A stretch of DNA of 64,000 nucleotides. Origin: CALJDF01 sp038121105. Lineage in GTDB: Bacteria; Pseudomonadota; Alphaproteobacteria; SHVP01. The position numbers and the translations under genes were made by a program. Shown here piece after piece: positions 44,523 to 51,644 of the stretch; positions within the stretch are counted from its first letter, which is position 1; each line of letters opens with the position of its first letter. Location of the stretch: positions 62,001-126,000 of the forward strand of contig JAYONB010000001.1 of the NCBI GenBank assembly GCA_038121105.1, written 5' to 3'. The notes under the pieces were generated by a model. The model was not told where the DNA came from. It worked only from the letters and a program-made list of their open reading frames with translations, and did not search any database.

Positions 44523-45142
44523 CGCTGTGCCGCGGCGAGGACGATGCCCGCCACGATCATGATCGACCCGCTGAGACGGTCGCGCCACAACCACGCGCTC
44601 GGGGTGCGCAAAAGCCTCCGGGCCCGGTCCGCGAAAAAGGCCCATAACTTAGTAGTAACGAGGGCGGTCCCCACCAAGGTCAGGCCCATCAGGCCGAGCT
44701 GGATCGCCGGTGGACGATCGGGGTCAAGGAACTGAGGCAGGATGGCGCCGAAAAACAACAGGCTTTTGGGGTTCAGCGCGGAAACCGCAAAGCCGTGCCA
44801 GAAAGTGCGGCGCGCCGTACGCTGACGTTGGATGTGGTCGCTTGCCGCCGGCGTTGCGCCTGCGTGACGCCACTGCACAAACCCTGGGTAGAGCAGATAT
44901 CCCACGCCAGCCCACCTGATGACCTCGAACCACTGCGTGGCAAACAACAGAATGGGCGTAAGACCAACACTCAGCACCGCCATCTGGACGGCGACCGCGC
45001 CGCAGGCTCCTAAGACATTGGCCATGCCGGTCCGGAAGCCATGCGCGAGACTGACGCCGATCGCCAGGATGACCGACGGTCCGGGAATCAGCATTAGGAC
45101 CACGGACGCAGCCAGGAAGGCGATGTAGTTAGCGAGGGTCAT
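44519..45142 (-). CDS. LysE/RhtB-family amino-acid exporter
   Basis: 207 residues, about six hydrophobic helices. The family signature near the N-terminus is MLIPGPSVILAIGVSLAHGFRTG, and the second conserved block is FAVSALNPKSLLFFGAILPQF. The ATG at 45142 is preferred to an upstream in-frame start. It converges with the SDR gene with a 4-bp overlap. The exported compound is unknown. Confidence 0.9.
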   Translation of the reverse strand: MTLANYIAFLAASVVLMLIPGPSVILAIGVSLAHGFRTGMANVLGACGAVAVQMAVLSVGLTPILLFATQWFEVIRWAGVGYLLYPGFVQWRHAGATPAASDHIQRQRTARRTFWHGFAVSALNPKSLLFFGAILPQFLDPDRPPAIQLGLMGLTLVGTALVTTKLWAFFADRARRLLRTPSAWLWRDRLSGSIMIVAGIVLAAAQR

Positions 45143-45325
45143 GCCGCGTGTTCCCTGGTGGGAGAAACATGATCTGGCGCCACGGCGCACGGCGCGCGCG
45201 GGGCAGGCACCACGCCGCCTTCAGGCTGCCTAATTCTTAGGCACATGCCCTTTCCTGCGTCACTTAGCGTTGACGTGGATAGGCGTAGAATAGCTGTTTT
45301 CTGCCGTTCAAGGCGCCTCGACAGG

Positions 45326-45342
45326 TTGGCATACGGTCTGCA
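45326..45342 (+). promoter_or_regulatory. Sigma-54 (RpoN) promoter of glnBA
   Basis: TTGGCATACGGTCTGCA has the -24 GG and -12 GC exactly 10 bases apart and matches TTGGCA-N5-(T)TGCA closely. Transcription would start near 45353, about 33 bp before the glnB ATG. Sigma-54 control with NtrC is the usual arrangement for glnB-glnA in proteobacteria. Confidence 0.7.
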
Positions 45343-45385
45343 AAAGGTAGCGTAAGCCTCGCCGTATCGAAGCCGGAGTGTGTCT

Positions 45386-45724
45386 ATGAAGAAGATCGAA
45401 GCCGTTATCAAACCGTTCAAGTTGGACGAGGTCAAAGAAGCGCTGCACGAGGTTGGCCTGCAGGGCATTACCGTCACCGAGGCCAAGGGGTTCGGCCGCC
45501 AGAAAGGCCACACGGAGTTGTACCGCGGGGCGGAATACGTGGTCGACTTCCTACCCAAAGTGAAGATCGAGATCGTGCTCGAGGACAACCTCGTCGATCG
45601 CGCGATCGAAGCGATCACCCAAGCCGCACGCACCGGGCGCATCGGCGACGGCAAGATTTTCGTCTCGTCGGTCGAGCAAGCGATTCGCATCCGAACTGGC
45701 GAAACCGGGGGCGAAGCGATCTAG
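45386..45724 (+). CDS. glnB: Nitrogen regulatory protein PII
   Basis: 112-residue PII signal protein that senses 2-oxoglutarate and ATP/ADP and controls GlnE and NtrB. The T-loop has Tyr51 in the uridylylation context YRGAEYVVDF, followed by KVKIEIV and the C-terminal TGRIGDGKIFV. The ATG at 45386 (GGAG at 7 bp) is chosen over a GTG two codons upstream. It is followed after 63 bp by glnA, so it is GlnB rather than GlnK (no amtB). Confidence 0.96.
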   Translation: MKKIEAVIKPFKLDEVKEALHEVGLQGITVTEAKGFGRQKGHTELYRGAEYVVDFLPKVKIEIVLEDNLVDRAIEAITQAARTGRIGDGKIFVSSVEQAIRIRTGETGGEAI

Positions 45725-45787
45725 GCCCCGACAACAGAACACCGACAACACTGCAAAACATCAACACGATTTAGAGGGAGTTTAATT

Positions 45788-47197
45788 ATGGCCGATGCCG
45801 CAAGCGTCCTGAAACTTATTAAGGACAAGGACATCAAATACGTCGACCTTCGCTTCACCGACCCGCGCGGCAAATGGCAGCATCTCGCAATGCACCCCCG
45901 CATGATGGACGAAGATGCCTTCTCGGAAGGTGTGATGTTCGACGGCTCGTCGATTGCCGGTTGGAAGGCGATCAACGAATCGGACATGGCGCTTATCCCC
46001 GATCCGTCTTCTGCCGTAATGGACCCCTACTCGGCACAATCCTCGCTGATCCTGTTTTGCGACGTGCACGAACCGTCGACGGGCGAGCCGTACAATCGAG
46101 ATCCGCGGTCGGTGGCGCGTCGCGCCGAGGCCTACCTTGGCTATACCGGGATCGGCGATACCGCCTATTTCGGCCCAGAGGCCGAGTTCTTCATCTTTGA
46201 CGACGTCAAGTACGACGTTTCGATGAACCACACTTTCTACCAGCTCGACGAATCCGAAGGGCCCTACAACACCGGTCGCGACTTCGAAGGCGGCAATACC
46301 GGCCACCGGCCGGCAGCGAAGGGAGGCTATTTCCCGGTTGCCCCGATCGATTCCCACGGCGACCTGCGCGCCGAGATGTTGTCGATCATGGAAGACATGA
46401 ACCTACCGGTCGAAAAGCACCACCACGAAGTGGCGCCGAGCCAGAACGAACTTGGGATCAGCTTCGATACTTTGTTGCGGACCGCCGACAACATGCAGAT
46501 CTACAAGTATGTCGTGCATAACACCGCCCACGCCTACGGCAAGTCGGCGACGTTCATGCCCAAACCGGTCAAAGACGACAACGGCTCGGGCATGCACTGC
46601 CACCAGTCGATTTGGAAGGGAGATACGCCGTTATTTGCCGGATCAAGCTACGCCGATCTTTCCGAGACGGCGCTGTTCTATATCGGCGGGATCATCAAAC
46701 ACGCCAAAGCGTTGAATGCTTTCACCAACCCGCTGACCAATAGCTACAAGCGCTTGATCCCGGGCTTTGAGGCACCGGTGCTGCTGGCTTATTCAGCCCG
46801 CAACCGCTCGGCGTCCTGCCGCATTCCGTTTGCCACCAGCCCCAAAGGCAAGCGCGTCGAGGTTCGCTTTCCCGACCCCGGCGCCAATCCCTACCTCGCC
46901 TTTTCGGCCATGTTGATGGCCGGCCTCGACGGGATCGAAAACAAGATCCACCCCGGCGACCCGATGGACAAGAACCTCTACGACTTGCCGCCGGAAGAGC
47001 TGAGCGAGGTGCCGACGGTGTGTGGATCTTTGCGCGAGGCGCTCGAAGCGCTCGATGCTGATCGCGACTTCCTCAAGAAAGGTGATGTCTTTTCCGACGA
47101 TCTAATCGATGGATACTTGGAGTTGAAGTGGGATGAGGTCTTCGCGTTCGAGCACACGCCGCATCCTGTTGAATTTACCATGTATTACAGTGTATAA
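45788..47197 (+). CDS. glnA: Glutamine synthetase type I
   Basis: Dodecameric ammonia-assimilating enzyme, 469 residues, normal for GSI-beta. Metal and ATP motifs include GPEAEFFIFD, KHHHEVAPSQNELGI and GSGMHCHQSIWKG. The adenylylation site is in KNLYDLPPEEL, and NRSASCRIP is the arginine loop. GAGGGAG stands 7 bp before the ATG. It is transcribed from the sigma-54 promoter with glnB and ends at a strong terminator. Confidence 0.97.
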   Translation: MADAASVLKLIKDKDIKYVDLRFTDPRGKWQHLAMHPRMMDEDAFSEGVMFDGSSIAGWKAINESDMALIPDPSSAVMDPYSAQSSLILFCDVHEPSTGEPYNRDPRSVARRAEAYLGYTGIGDTAYFGPEAEFFIFDDVKYDVSMNHTFYQLDESEGPYNTGRDFEGGNTGHRPAAKGGYFPVAPIDSHGDLRAEMLSIMEDMNLPVEKHHHEVAPSQNELGISFDTLLRTADNMQIYKYVVHNTAHAYGKSATFMPKPVKDDNGSGMHCHQSIWKGDTPLFAGSSYADLSETALFYIGGIIKHAKALNAFTNPLTNSYKRLIPGFEAPVLLAYSARNRSASCRIPFATSPKGKRVEVRFPDPGANPYLAFSAMLMAGLDGIENKIHPGDPMDKNLYDLPPEELSEVPTVCGSLREALEALDADRDFLKKGDVFSDDLIDGYLELKWDEVFAFEHTPHPVEFTMYYSV

Positions 47198-47227
47198 GGC
47201 TATCTAGTTAAAGTAGTACCGTAGTAC

Positions 47228-47261
47228 GGGGCCGCTGCCAAAAAGGCGCGGCCCCTTTTTT
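47228..47261 (+). terminator. Rho-independent terminator of glnBA
   Basis: GGGGCCGC (47228-47235) pairs with GCGGCCCC (47248-47255), followed by six T residues, 30 bp after the glnA stop. Confidence 0.93.
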
Positions 47262-47356
47262 CTGCCAGGTGTGGCCCCGGCCCCGGCTCTTGAACCTCGA
47301 CGAAACTAGCACTATCTTTGGTTGACCAGGGCCCGAAATAGTTCTCGCTTTAGTAA

Positions 47357-47404
47357 ATTTCGGCTAAAAATCGAATGAATTGTCGAACCAGCCGAAATCT
47401 TTTT
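47357..47404 (+). promoter_or_regulatory. Leader hairpin with T-run before PRP2 (possible attenuator)
   Basis: ATTTCGGCT (47357-47365) pairs perfectly with AGCCGAAAT (47390-47398). The 24-nt loop contains a second small stem (TCGA at 47371 and at 47383). CTTTTT follows directly, then the GGGGGGA ribosome-binding site and the GTG of PRP2 at 47418. The shape is that of an intrinsic terminator placed inside a 5' leader. It lies 95 bp after the glnA terminator, so it is not needed to end glnA transcription. Confidence 0.55.
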
Positions 47405-47417
47405 GGGGGGATTTCCG

Positions 47418-48647
47418 GTGCAGGCAGCGACGCGGGACACCGCACAACCACCGTCAGGGAAGCGCAGCAAAGGGCCAAAGCGGGGCGCGCTTCCAGATCT
47501 AATCAAAGGGCACATGCTTTGGGTCAAGGACCCGGCGTCCGGTCGTCGCGCTGATCTTTCCCGCATGGACCTGGCGGGACTGGACCTCAGTGGCGTCAAT
47601 CTGTCGGGCGCTGTTTTGGTCGCCACCAATTGCCATGGTGCCAAACTGGCCGGCGCAAACCTTTCGAACGCCGACTTGTTCGCCGCCGACCTGACGGACG
47701 CCGATTTATCGTCCGCCAATTTGACAAGCGCGAGCCTTCGCGGCGCCAAGCTATCCCGTGCGAAACTCGACCATGCCGACTTGACGGAAGCCGATTTGCG
47801 TGGCGGAACCGTCATGGGCGCGGATGGCCTCCGGCTGGGCAGTGAAACCACCGACATCAGCGACTGCCAACTTGATTTTGCGACGCTGGCACGGGCAAGG
47901 ATGTCCGGCGCGCAGCTGCACCGCACCAGCCTTTTCGGGGCAAAGCTCAACGGCACACAACTAAACGGCGCTGATCTTGACGAAACTAATTTCGCCAATG
48001 CCGATTTGTCCGGGGCAAACCTCGCCGGGGCGCGTGCAAGCAATGCATTGTTCCGCGACGCAAGTTTGCGGGATGCCAACCTCAAAGGAATCTCGGCCTC
48101 GAAATCACATTTCGAAGGTGCGGATTTCGAAGGCTCCGAAATGGCGGAGTCGAACCTCGTCGATTGCTGGCTGGAAAAAGCTAAGGTTCGGATCAATCCC
48201 AACAACCTGCCCCCCTATCTGCGACGGGTTTTTACCGAGCATGAGCAATGGGTCGTTACCGGCGGCGAAAAAGGTCAGAGAGGGACTTTGGCCGAGGAAA
48301 ACCTGGGCTATCTCGACCTAGCAAAGCGCAACCTGAGCGGCATCATTTTGAAGGGCTGCAATCTCGAAGGTGCCGACCTGTCTGAGTGCAGCTTGTTGTT
48401 TGCCAATTTGACCAAGTCGACCCTCGTCGAGGCCAATTTGGTGGGCGCCGCCTTGTCGGGCGCTTCGTTGGCGGGCGTCGACCTGGGCCGCGCCGACCTT
48501 TCCAACGCCCTGCTGACCCCCATTCCGGTGCGTAGTTCCGACGGCGCGGAAACCGGACGGGTTCGCATGACCGATTTTCGGCGAGCCACCCTGGACACGG
48601 CCAAGCTTGATGGCCTTGATCTGACACAGTGCGTCACCTCGCATTGA
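47418..48647 (+). CDS. Pentapeptide-repeat protein, two-module type (PRP2)
   Basis: 409 residues with no signal peptide and a basic disordered N-terminus (PPSGKRSKGPKRG). There are two beta-helix repeat blocks, about residues 45-255 and 296-405. Each is introduced by a linker, HMLWVKDPASGRRADL (32-47) and HEQWVVTGGEKGQRGTL (275-291), the same type as in PRP1. Non-repeat interruptions at about 130-150 and 368-385 also correspond in position to PRP1. The GTG at 47418 is preceded by GGGGGGA. The pseudo-cyclase gene follows after 17 bp. The function is unknown; a scaffold or protein-interaction role is inferred from the family only. Confidence 0.85.
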   Translation: MQAATRDTAQPPSGKRSKGPKRGALPDLIKGHMLWVKDPASGRRADLSRMDLAGLDLSGVNLSGAVLVATNCHGAKLAGANLSNADLFAADLTDADLSSANLTSASLRGAKLSRAKLDHADLTEADLRGGTVMGADGLRLGSETTDISDCQLDFATLARARMSGAQLHRTSLFGAKLNGTQLNGADLDETNFANADLSGANLAGARASNALFRDASLRDANLKGISASKSHFEGADFEGSEMAESNLVDCWLEKAKVRINPNNLPPYLRRVFTEHEQWVVTGGEKGQRGTLAEENLGYLDLAKRNLSGIILKGCNLEGADLSECSLLFANLTKSTLVEANLVGAALSGASLAGVDLGRADLSNALLTPIPVRSSDGAETGRVRMTDFRRATLDTAKLDGLDLTQCVTSH

Positions 48648-48664
48648 CCCCTACGTAAGCCGCT

Positions 48665-49813
48665 ATGGCGGCACTTGGCCTTTCCAAAGCAAACCGAACC
48701 GAGCTCGAAACCGGGCTGAAACGGGTGACCGGGCTAGGCACCACGGTCCTCGTGGGCTGGCGCTACGTCGCGGAGGGCCTTGAACTTCTTCACGTCAGCA
48801 CCTACGAGCTGCCGATCATCGCAAAACGGTTTGAGACGCTATTGCACCCCGGGCGCTACCTGCCCGACCGTAACGACTGGAAGCAAGCGCTCGCGTCGGG
48901 CTGCCGCACAACCAAACTCAAATTGTCCTTCGGCCTCAACGAGAATGCCGAGATCCAGCATTTCATCAACGATTTGCTGGGCCAGTATTCCGTCACCGAG
49001 ATCGATACGCGCGCGGTCGCGCCATACGACATGGTGAGTTTCTCGCTCTACACCCCGTTCGAACAGATCACCCAGATCAATGTTCTGTCCAACGCCATCA
49101 TGCGCGCCGCCAACGTTTGCCGCCGCGCGGACATGCCGATCGACGTTCGCCTGAGCACAACCGGTGACGGGTTTTACGTGTGGAACAACAAGACCGGTTT
49201 GTGGGCCGACGTTGCTCTGTTCTGCGCAACCTCGCTCGCTATTGCCCATACCCAAGCGGCCCGAAAACTGGCTGAAGCCCGCGCCGTGCCGCGCCTGCGC
49301 GTGTGCTTCGGGATGGGCAGTCACTATGAGTACTACCAATCTTCGGGCGCCGAACGTTCAAGCTACATCGTAGGCGACGTCACAATCGAATTGGCCCGTT
49401 TGATCGGCTCGGCCCTCAACGATCAACTTTTGTTTAGCGATGCGGTGCGCGACCTCACCGGCGACGATCTGGAATGGGGACAAGGCTACGGCATTACGTC
49501 GATCGATGCGCCGGGCTTCGCGGCGCTGGCACAGGAACACCTCCAAAAGCTCAAGGGCGTGGGGCTTCCGGGCGGCAAGATCGACTCGATCAAAAGTTAC
49601 CTGACGGGTCCGCGCCAAGGCGAGAAAACCTTTGCCATCCGCAAGTACTACGTGACCGACAAACATGGGCTGAACCACGGCTGCTACAACGCCAAACTCA
49701 ACACGGCGTTGGAGGATGGCACCGACCTTCGTTATGGCTTGCTCGATCGCGACCTTGAGGGGTTCAAGGCATCATGGGACGAGAACGAAGATATCGTGAT
49801 CCGCGTCGTCTAG
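48665..49813 (+). CDS. Protein with degenerate class III nucleotide-cyclase-like domain
   Basis: 382 residues, soluble. The middle resembles the adenylate/guanylate cyclase fold. STTGDGFYVW (164-173) fits the KxxGD strand-loop, LRVCFGMG (211-218) the strand before the dimer arm, and ERSSYIVGDVTIELARLIGSA (230-250) the DYxVxGxxVNxAARL block. The first metal-binding strand, normally FxDIxGFT, reads VSFSLYTPFEQIT, so one metal Asp is lost, and the VN position holds Ile instead of Asn. Catalysis is therefore unlikely. The N-terminal 110 residues and the C-terminal 110 match nothing I recognise. It is probably translated with PRP2. Confidence 0.65.
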   Translation: MAALGLSKANRTELETGLKRVTGLGTTVLVGWRYVAEGLELLHVSTYELPIIAKRFETLLHPGRYLPDRNDWKQALASGCRTTKLKLSFGLNENAEIQHFINDLLGQYSVTEIDTRAVAPYDMVSFSLYTPFEQITQINVLSNAIMRAANVCRRADMPIDVRLSTTGDGFYVWNNKTGLWADVALFCATSLAIAHTQAARKLAEARAVPRLRVCFGMGSHYEYYQSSGAERSSYIVGDVTIELARLIGSALNDQLLFSDAVRDLTGDDLEWGQGYGITSIDAPGFAALAQEHLQKLKGVGLPGGKIDSIKSYLTGPRQGEKTFAIRKYYVTDKHGLNHGCYNAKLNTALEDGTDLRYGLLDRDLEGFKASWDENEDIVIRVV

Positions 49814-49826
49814 CGGATTGTTGCGG

Positions 49827-50213
49827 TCAGATCACGCTGGCGTAGACCAAGTAACCGCCCGTCGTCAGCGCACTGAGCCAGGTGAGCAAGACGCCGATGC
49901 CCCGCGCCGCCGTCGTCCGGTCCGGATACAGGCCAATGAGATGGCCCAAACGGCCCAAGATTAAGGCGATCCCGACCAAATGGATGAGCAGTGACGGGGC
50001 TCCCGACAACTCGCACAGGACGAGGCCCAACAGAATCATCGGGACCCATTCGGTGAAATTACCGAATACTCGAAGCGCCCGGGTCAATTCCGGCTGGTCG
50101 CCGCTACCCATCGAGACCCGATATTTCTGCCGCAGGAGGGAGACCCGCGCACCGAGTACGAGCATGAGGAGCGTGAGTAGACCGACGTAGATCGCTGCGT
50201 TTTCGATTGCCAT
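49827..50213 (-). CDS. MAPEG-family membrane protein
   Basis: 128 residues with four hydrophobic helices. RVFGNFTEWVPMILLGLVLCE, LGRLGHLIGLYP and the preceding helix match the MAPEG (eicosanoid and glutathione metabolism) family, whose bacterial members are often glutathione-transferase-like. The substrate is unknown. It converges with the pseudo-cyclase gene with a 13-bp gap. Confidence 0.88.
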   Translation of the reverse strand: MAIENAAIYVGLLTLLMLVLGARVSLLRQKYRVSMGSGDQPELTRALRVFGNFTEWVPMILLGLVLCELSGAPSLLIHLVGIALILGRLGHLIGLYPDRTTAARGIGVLLTWLSALTTGGYLVYASVI

Positions 50214-50259
50214 GACGATGGCCTCCCTTTTTGAGCCGCCGGCGCTACGCCAGGGTGGC

Positions 50260-51081
50260 TTATTCCTTGGCTTGAATGATCGTGCGAATGGGGAATGGAA
50301 TGGTAATCCCGCGCTCGTCGAACTTTTCTTTGATCTTTTGGGTCAGGTCGAATTTCAGTCCCCAGAAGTCGGCGGTATTGGTCCACACCCGAACCTGGAG
50401 ATCGACCGAGCTTTCGCCGAATCCTATCGGCACCACGACCGCGGCGGGGTCCTCTAGGGCCCGGTCATCGGCGGCGACGCATTCCAGCACCGCGGCGCGA
50501 GCCGCCTCGATGTCATCGCCGTAGCCGATCCCCACATTGATGTCGCAACGCCGCGTGGCATTGTGACTGTAGTTCTTGATAACGGCGCCCCAAACCTGCC
50601 CGTTGGGCACGACGATTTCGACATTGTCCACAGTCGCCATCTCGGTCAGGAACAGCGTGACGGCCCGTACGGTGCCGCCGATCCCACCGACCTCGACGTA
50701 GTCGCCGACCTTGAACGGACGGAAGAGCAGCAACATCACGCCGGCGGCAACATTGGATAGGGTTCCCTGGAGTGCAAGGCCAACCGCCAAGGTGGCCGCA
50801 CCGAGCACCGCAACGAGGCTTGTAGTTTGAATGCCAAACTGGTTGAGAACGGCAATGATCGTGACCGCGACAAGCGCGTAACGGGTCATGCTGCCCAGGA
50901 ACACCGCCACCATTTCGTCAACGCGACTGTTCCGCGATAGCGACCGGCGTACGAAGGCGGCAATCCGGGCCGACAACCACAGACCAACAATAAGGATGAT
51001 GACGGCGCCCAAGACCGAGAGGCCGTAGCTCGAAGCTGTCTCAAGAACCGTTTCAATAATGATTTCGATGTCTTCGCTCAT
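50260..51081 (-). CDS. MscS-family mechanosensitive channel
   Basis: Small-conductance mechanosensitive channel, 273 residues. Three N-terminal helices are followed by the pore helix (SLVAVLGAATLAVGLALQGTL, continuing SNVAAGVMLLLFRPFKVGD) and the beta domain (VEIVVPNGQVWG). It ends with an alpha/beta C-terminal domain (KIKEKFDERGITIPFP). Length and layout match E. coli MscS. It releases solutes on osmotic downshift. Confidence 0.95.
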   Translation of the reverse strand: MSEDIEIIIETVLETASSYGLSVLGAVIILIVGLWLSARIAAFVRRSLSRNSRVDEMVAVFLGSMTRYALVAVTIIAVLNQFGIQTTSLVAVLGAATLAVGLALQGTLSNVAAGVMLLLFRPFKVGDYVEVGGIGGTVRAVTLFLTEMATVDNVEIVVPNGQVWGAVIKNYSHNATRRCDINVGIGYGDDIEAARAAVLECVAADDRALEDPAAVVVPIGFGESSVDLQVRVWTNTADFWGLKFDLTQKIKEKFDERGITIPFPIRTIIQAKE

Positions 51082-51161
51082 ACCGTGATTTACCTATTCA
51101 TAGCAGTTGGGCCCTGCATACACCGGCGTAGCGCCCCCATATACCCTAGATGGGTGCCCAA

Positions 51162-51548
51162 TTAGGTCTCGTTGATCTGTCTCGGACGACCCTTATCGTC
51201 AATCGCGACGTAAATGAAAATTCCCTCGGTCACTTTGACTTCCTCGCCACCGAAACGCCGTGTGGCGAAGGTGTCGATCTGAACCGTAATCGATGTGCGT
51301 CCGATTTTGACGACCTTGGTGTAACAGCTGACCAGATCACCGATGAATACCGGTTTATGGAAGGTCATCGCCTCGATCGCAACGGTGGCCGTACGGCCGC
51401 CCACGACCTGCGCCGTCGCAGCGCCGCCAGCGAGATCCATTTGCGACAGCACCCAGCCGCCGAAGATGTCTCCGTTGGCGTTCGCATCACCCGGCATCGC
51501 CATCGCGCGAATTGCAGGTTCCCTGCTTGGCCTCTCAGACTCTGTCAC
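51162..51548 (-). CDS. Acyl-CoA thioesterase, YciA-type hotdog protein
   Basis: 128 residues with a single hotdog fold. The catalytic region GDIFGGWVLSQMDLAGG carries the helix Asp, and FHKPVFIGDLVSCY is the second conserved block. YciA-type enzymes hydrolyse a broad range of acyl-CoAs. The start appears to be GTG at 51548; a Met 16 codons later is an alternative. It is divergent from parE with a 96-bp gap. Confidence 0.88.
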   Translation of the reverse strand: MTESERPSREPAIRAMAMPGDANANGDIFGGWVLSQMDLAGGAATAQVVGGRTATVAIEAMTFHKPVFIGDLVSCYTKVVKIGRTSITVQIDTFATRRFGGEEVKVTEGIFIYVAIDDKGRPRQINET

Positions 51549-51644
51549 AGCGCTCGTCTACATGTTGTTGTTTGAGCTTGAAGATATACCCTATAGTGCG
51601 CCCGCGGTGGCGAGTCCATGTGGTAGTTCCGGTGTGAAGCGGCG

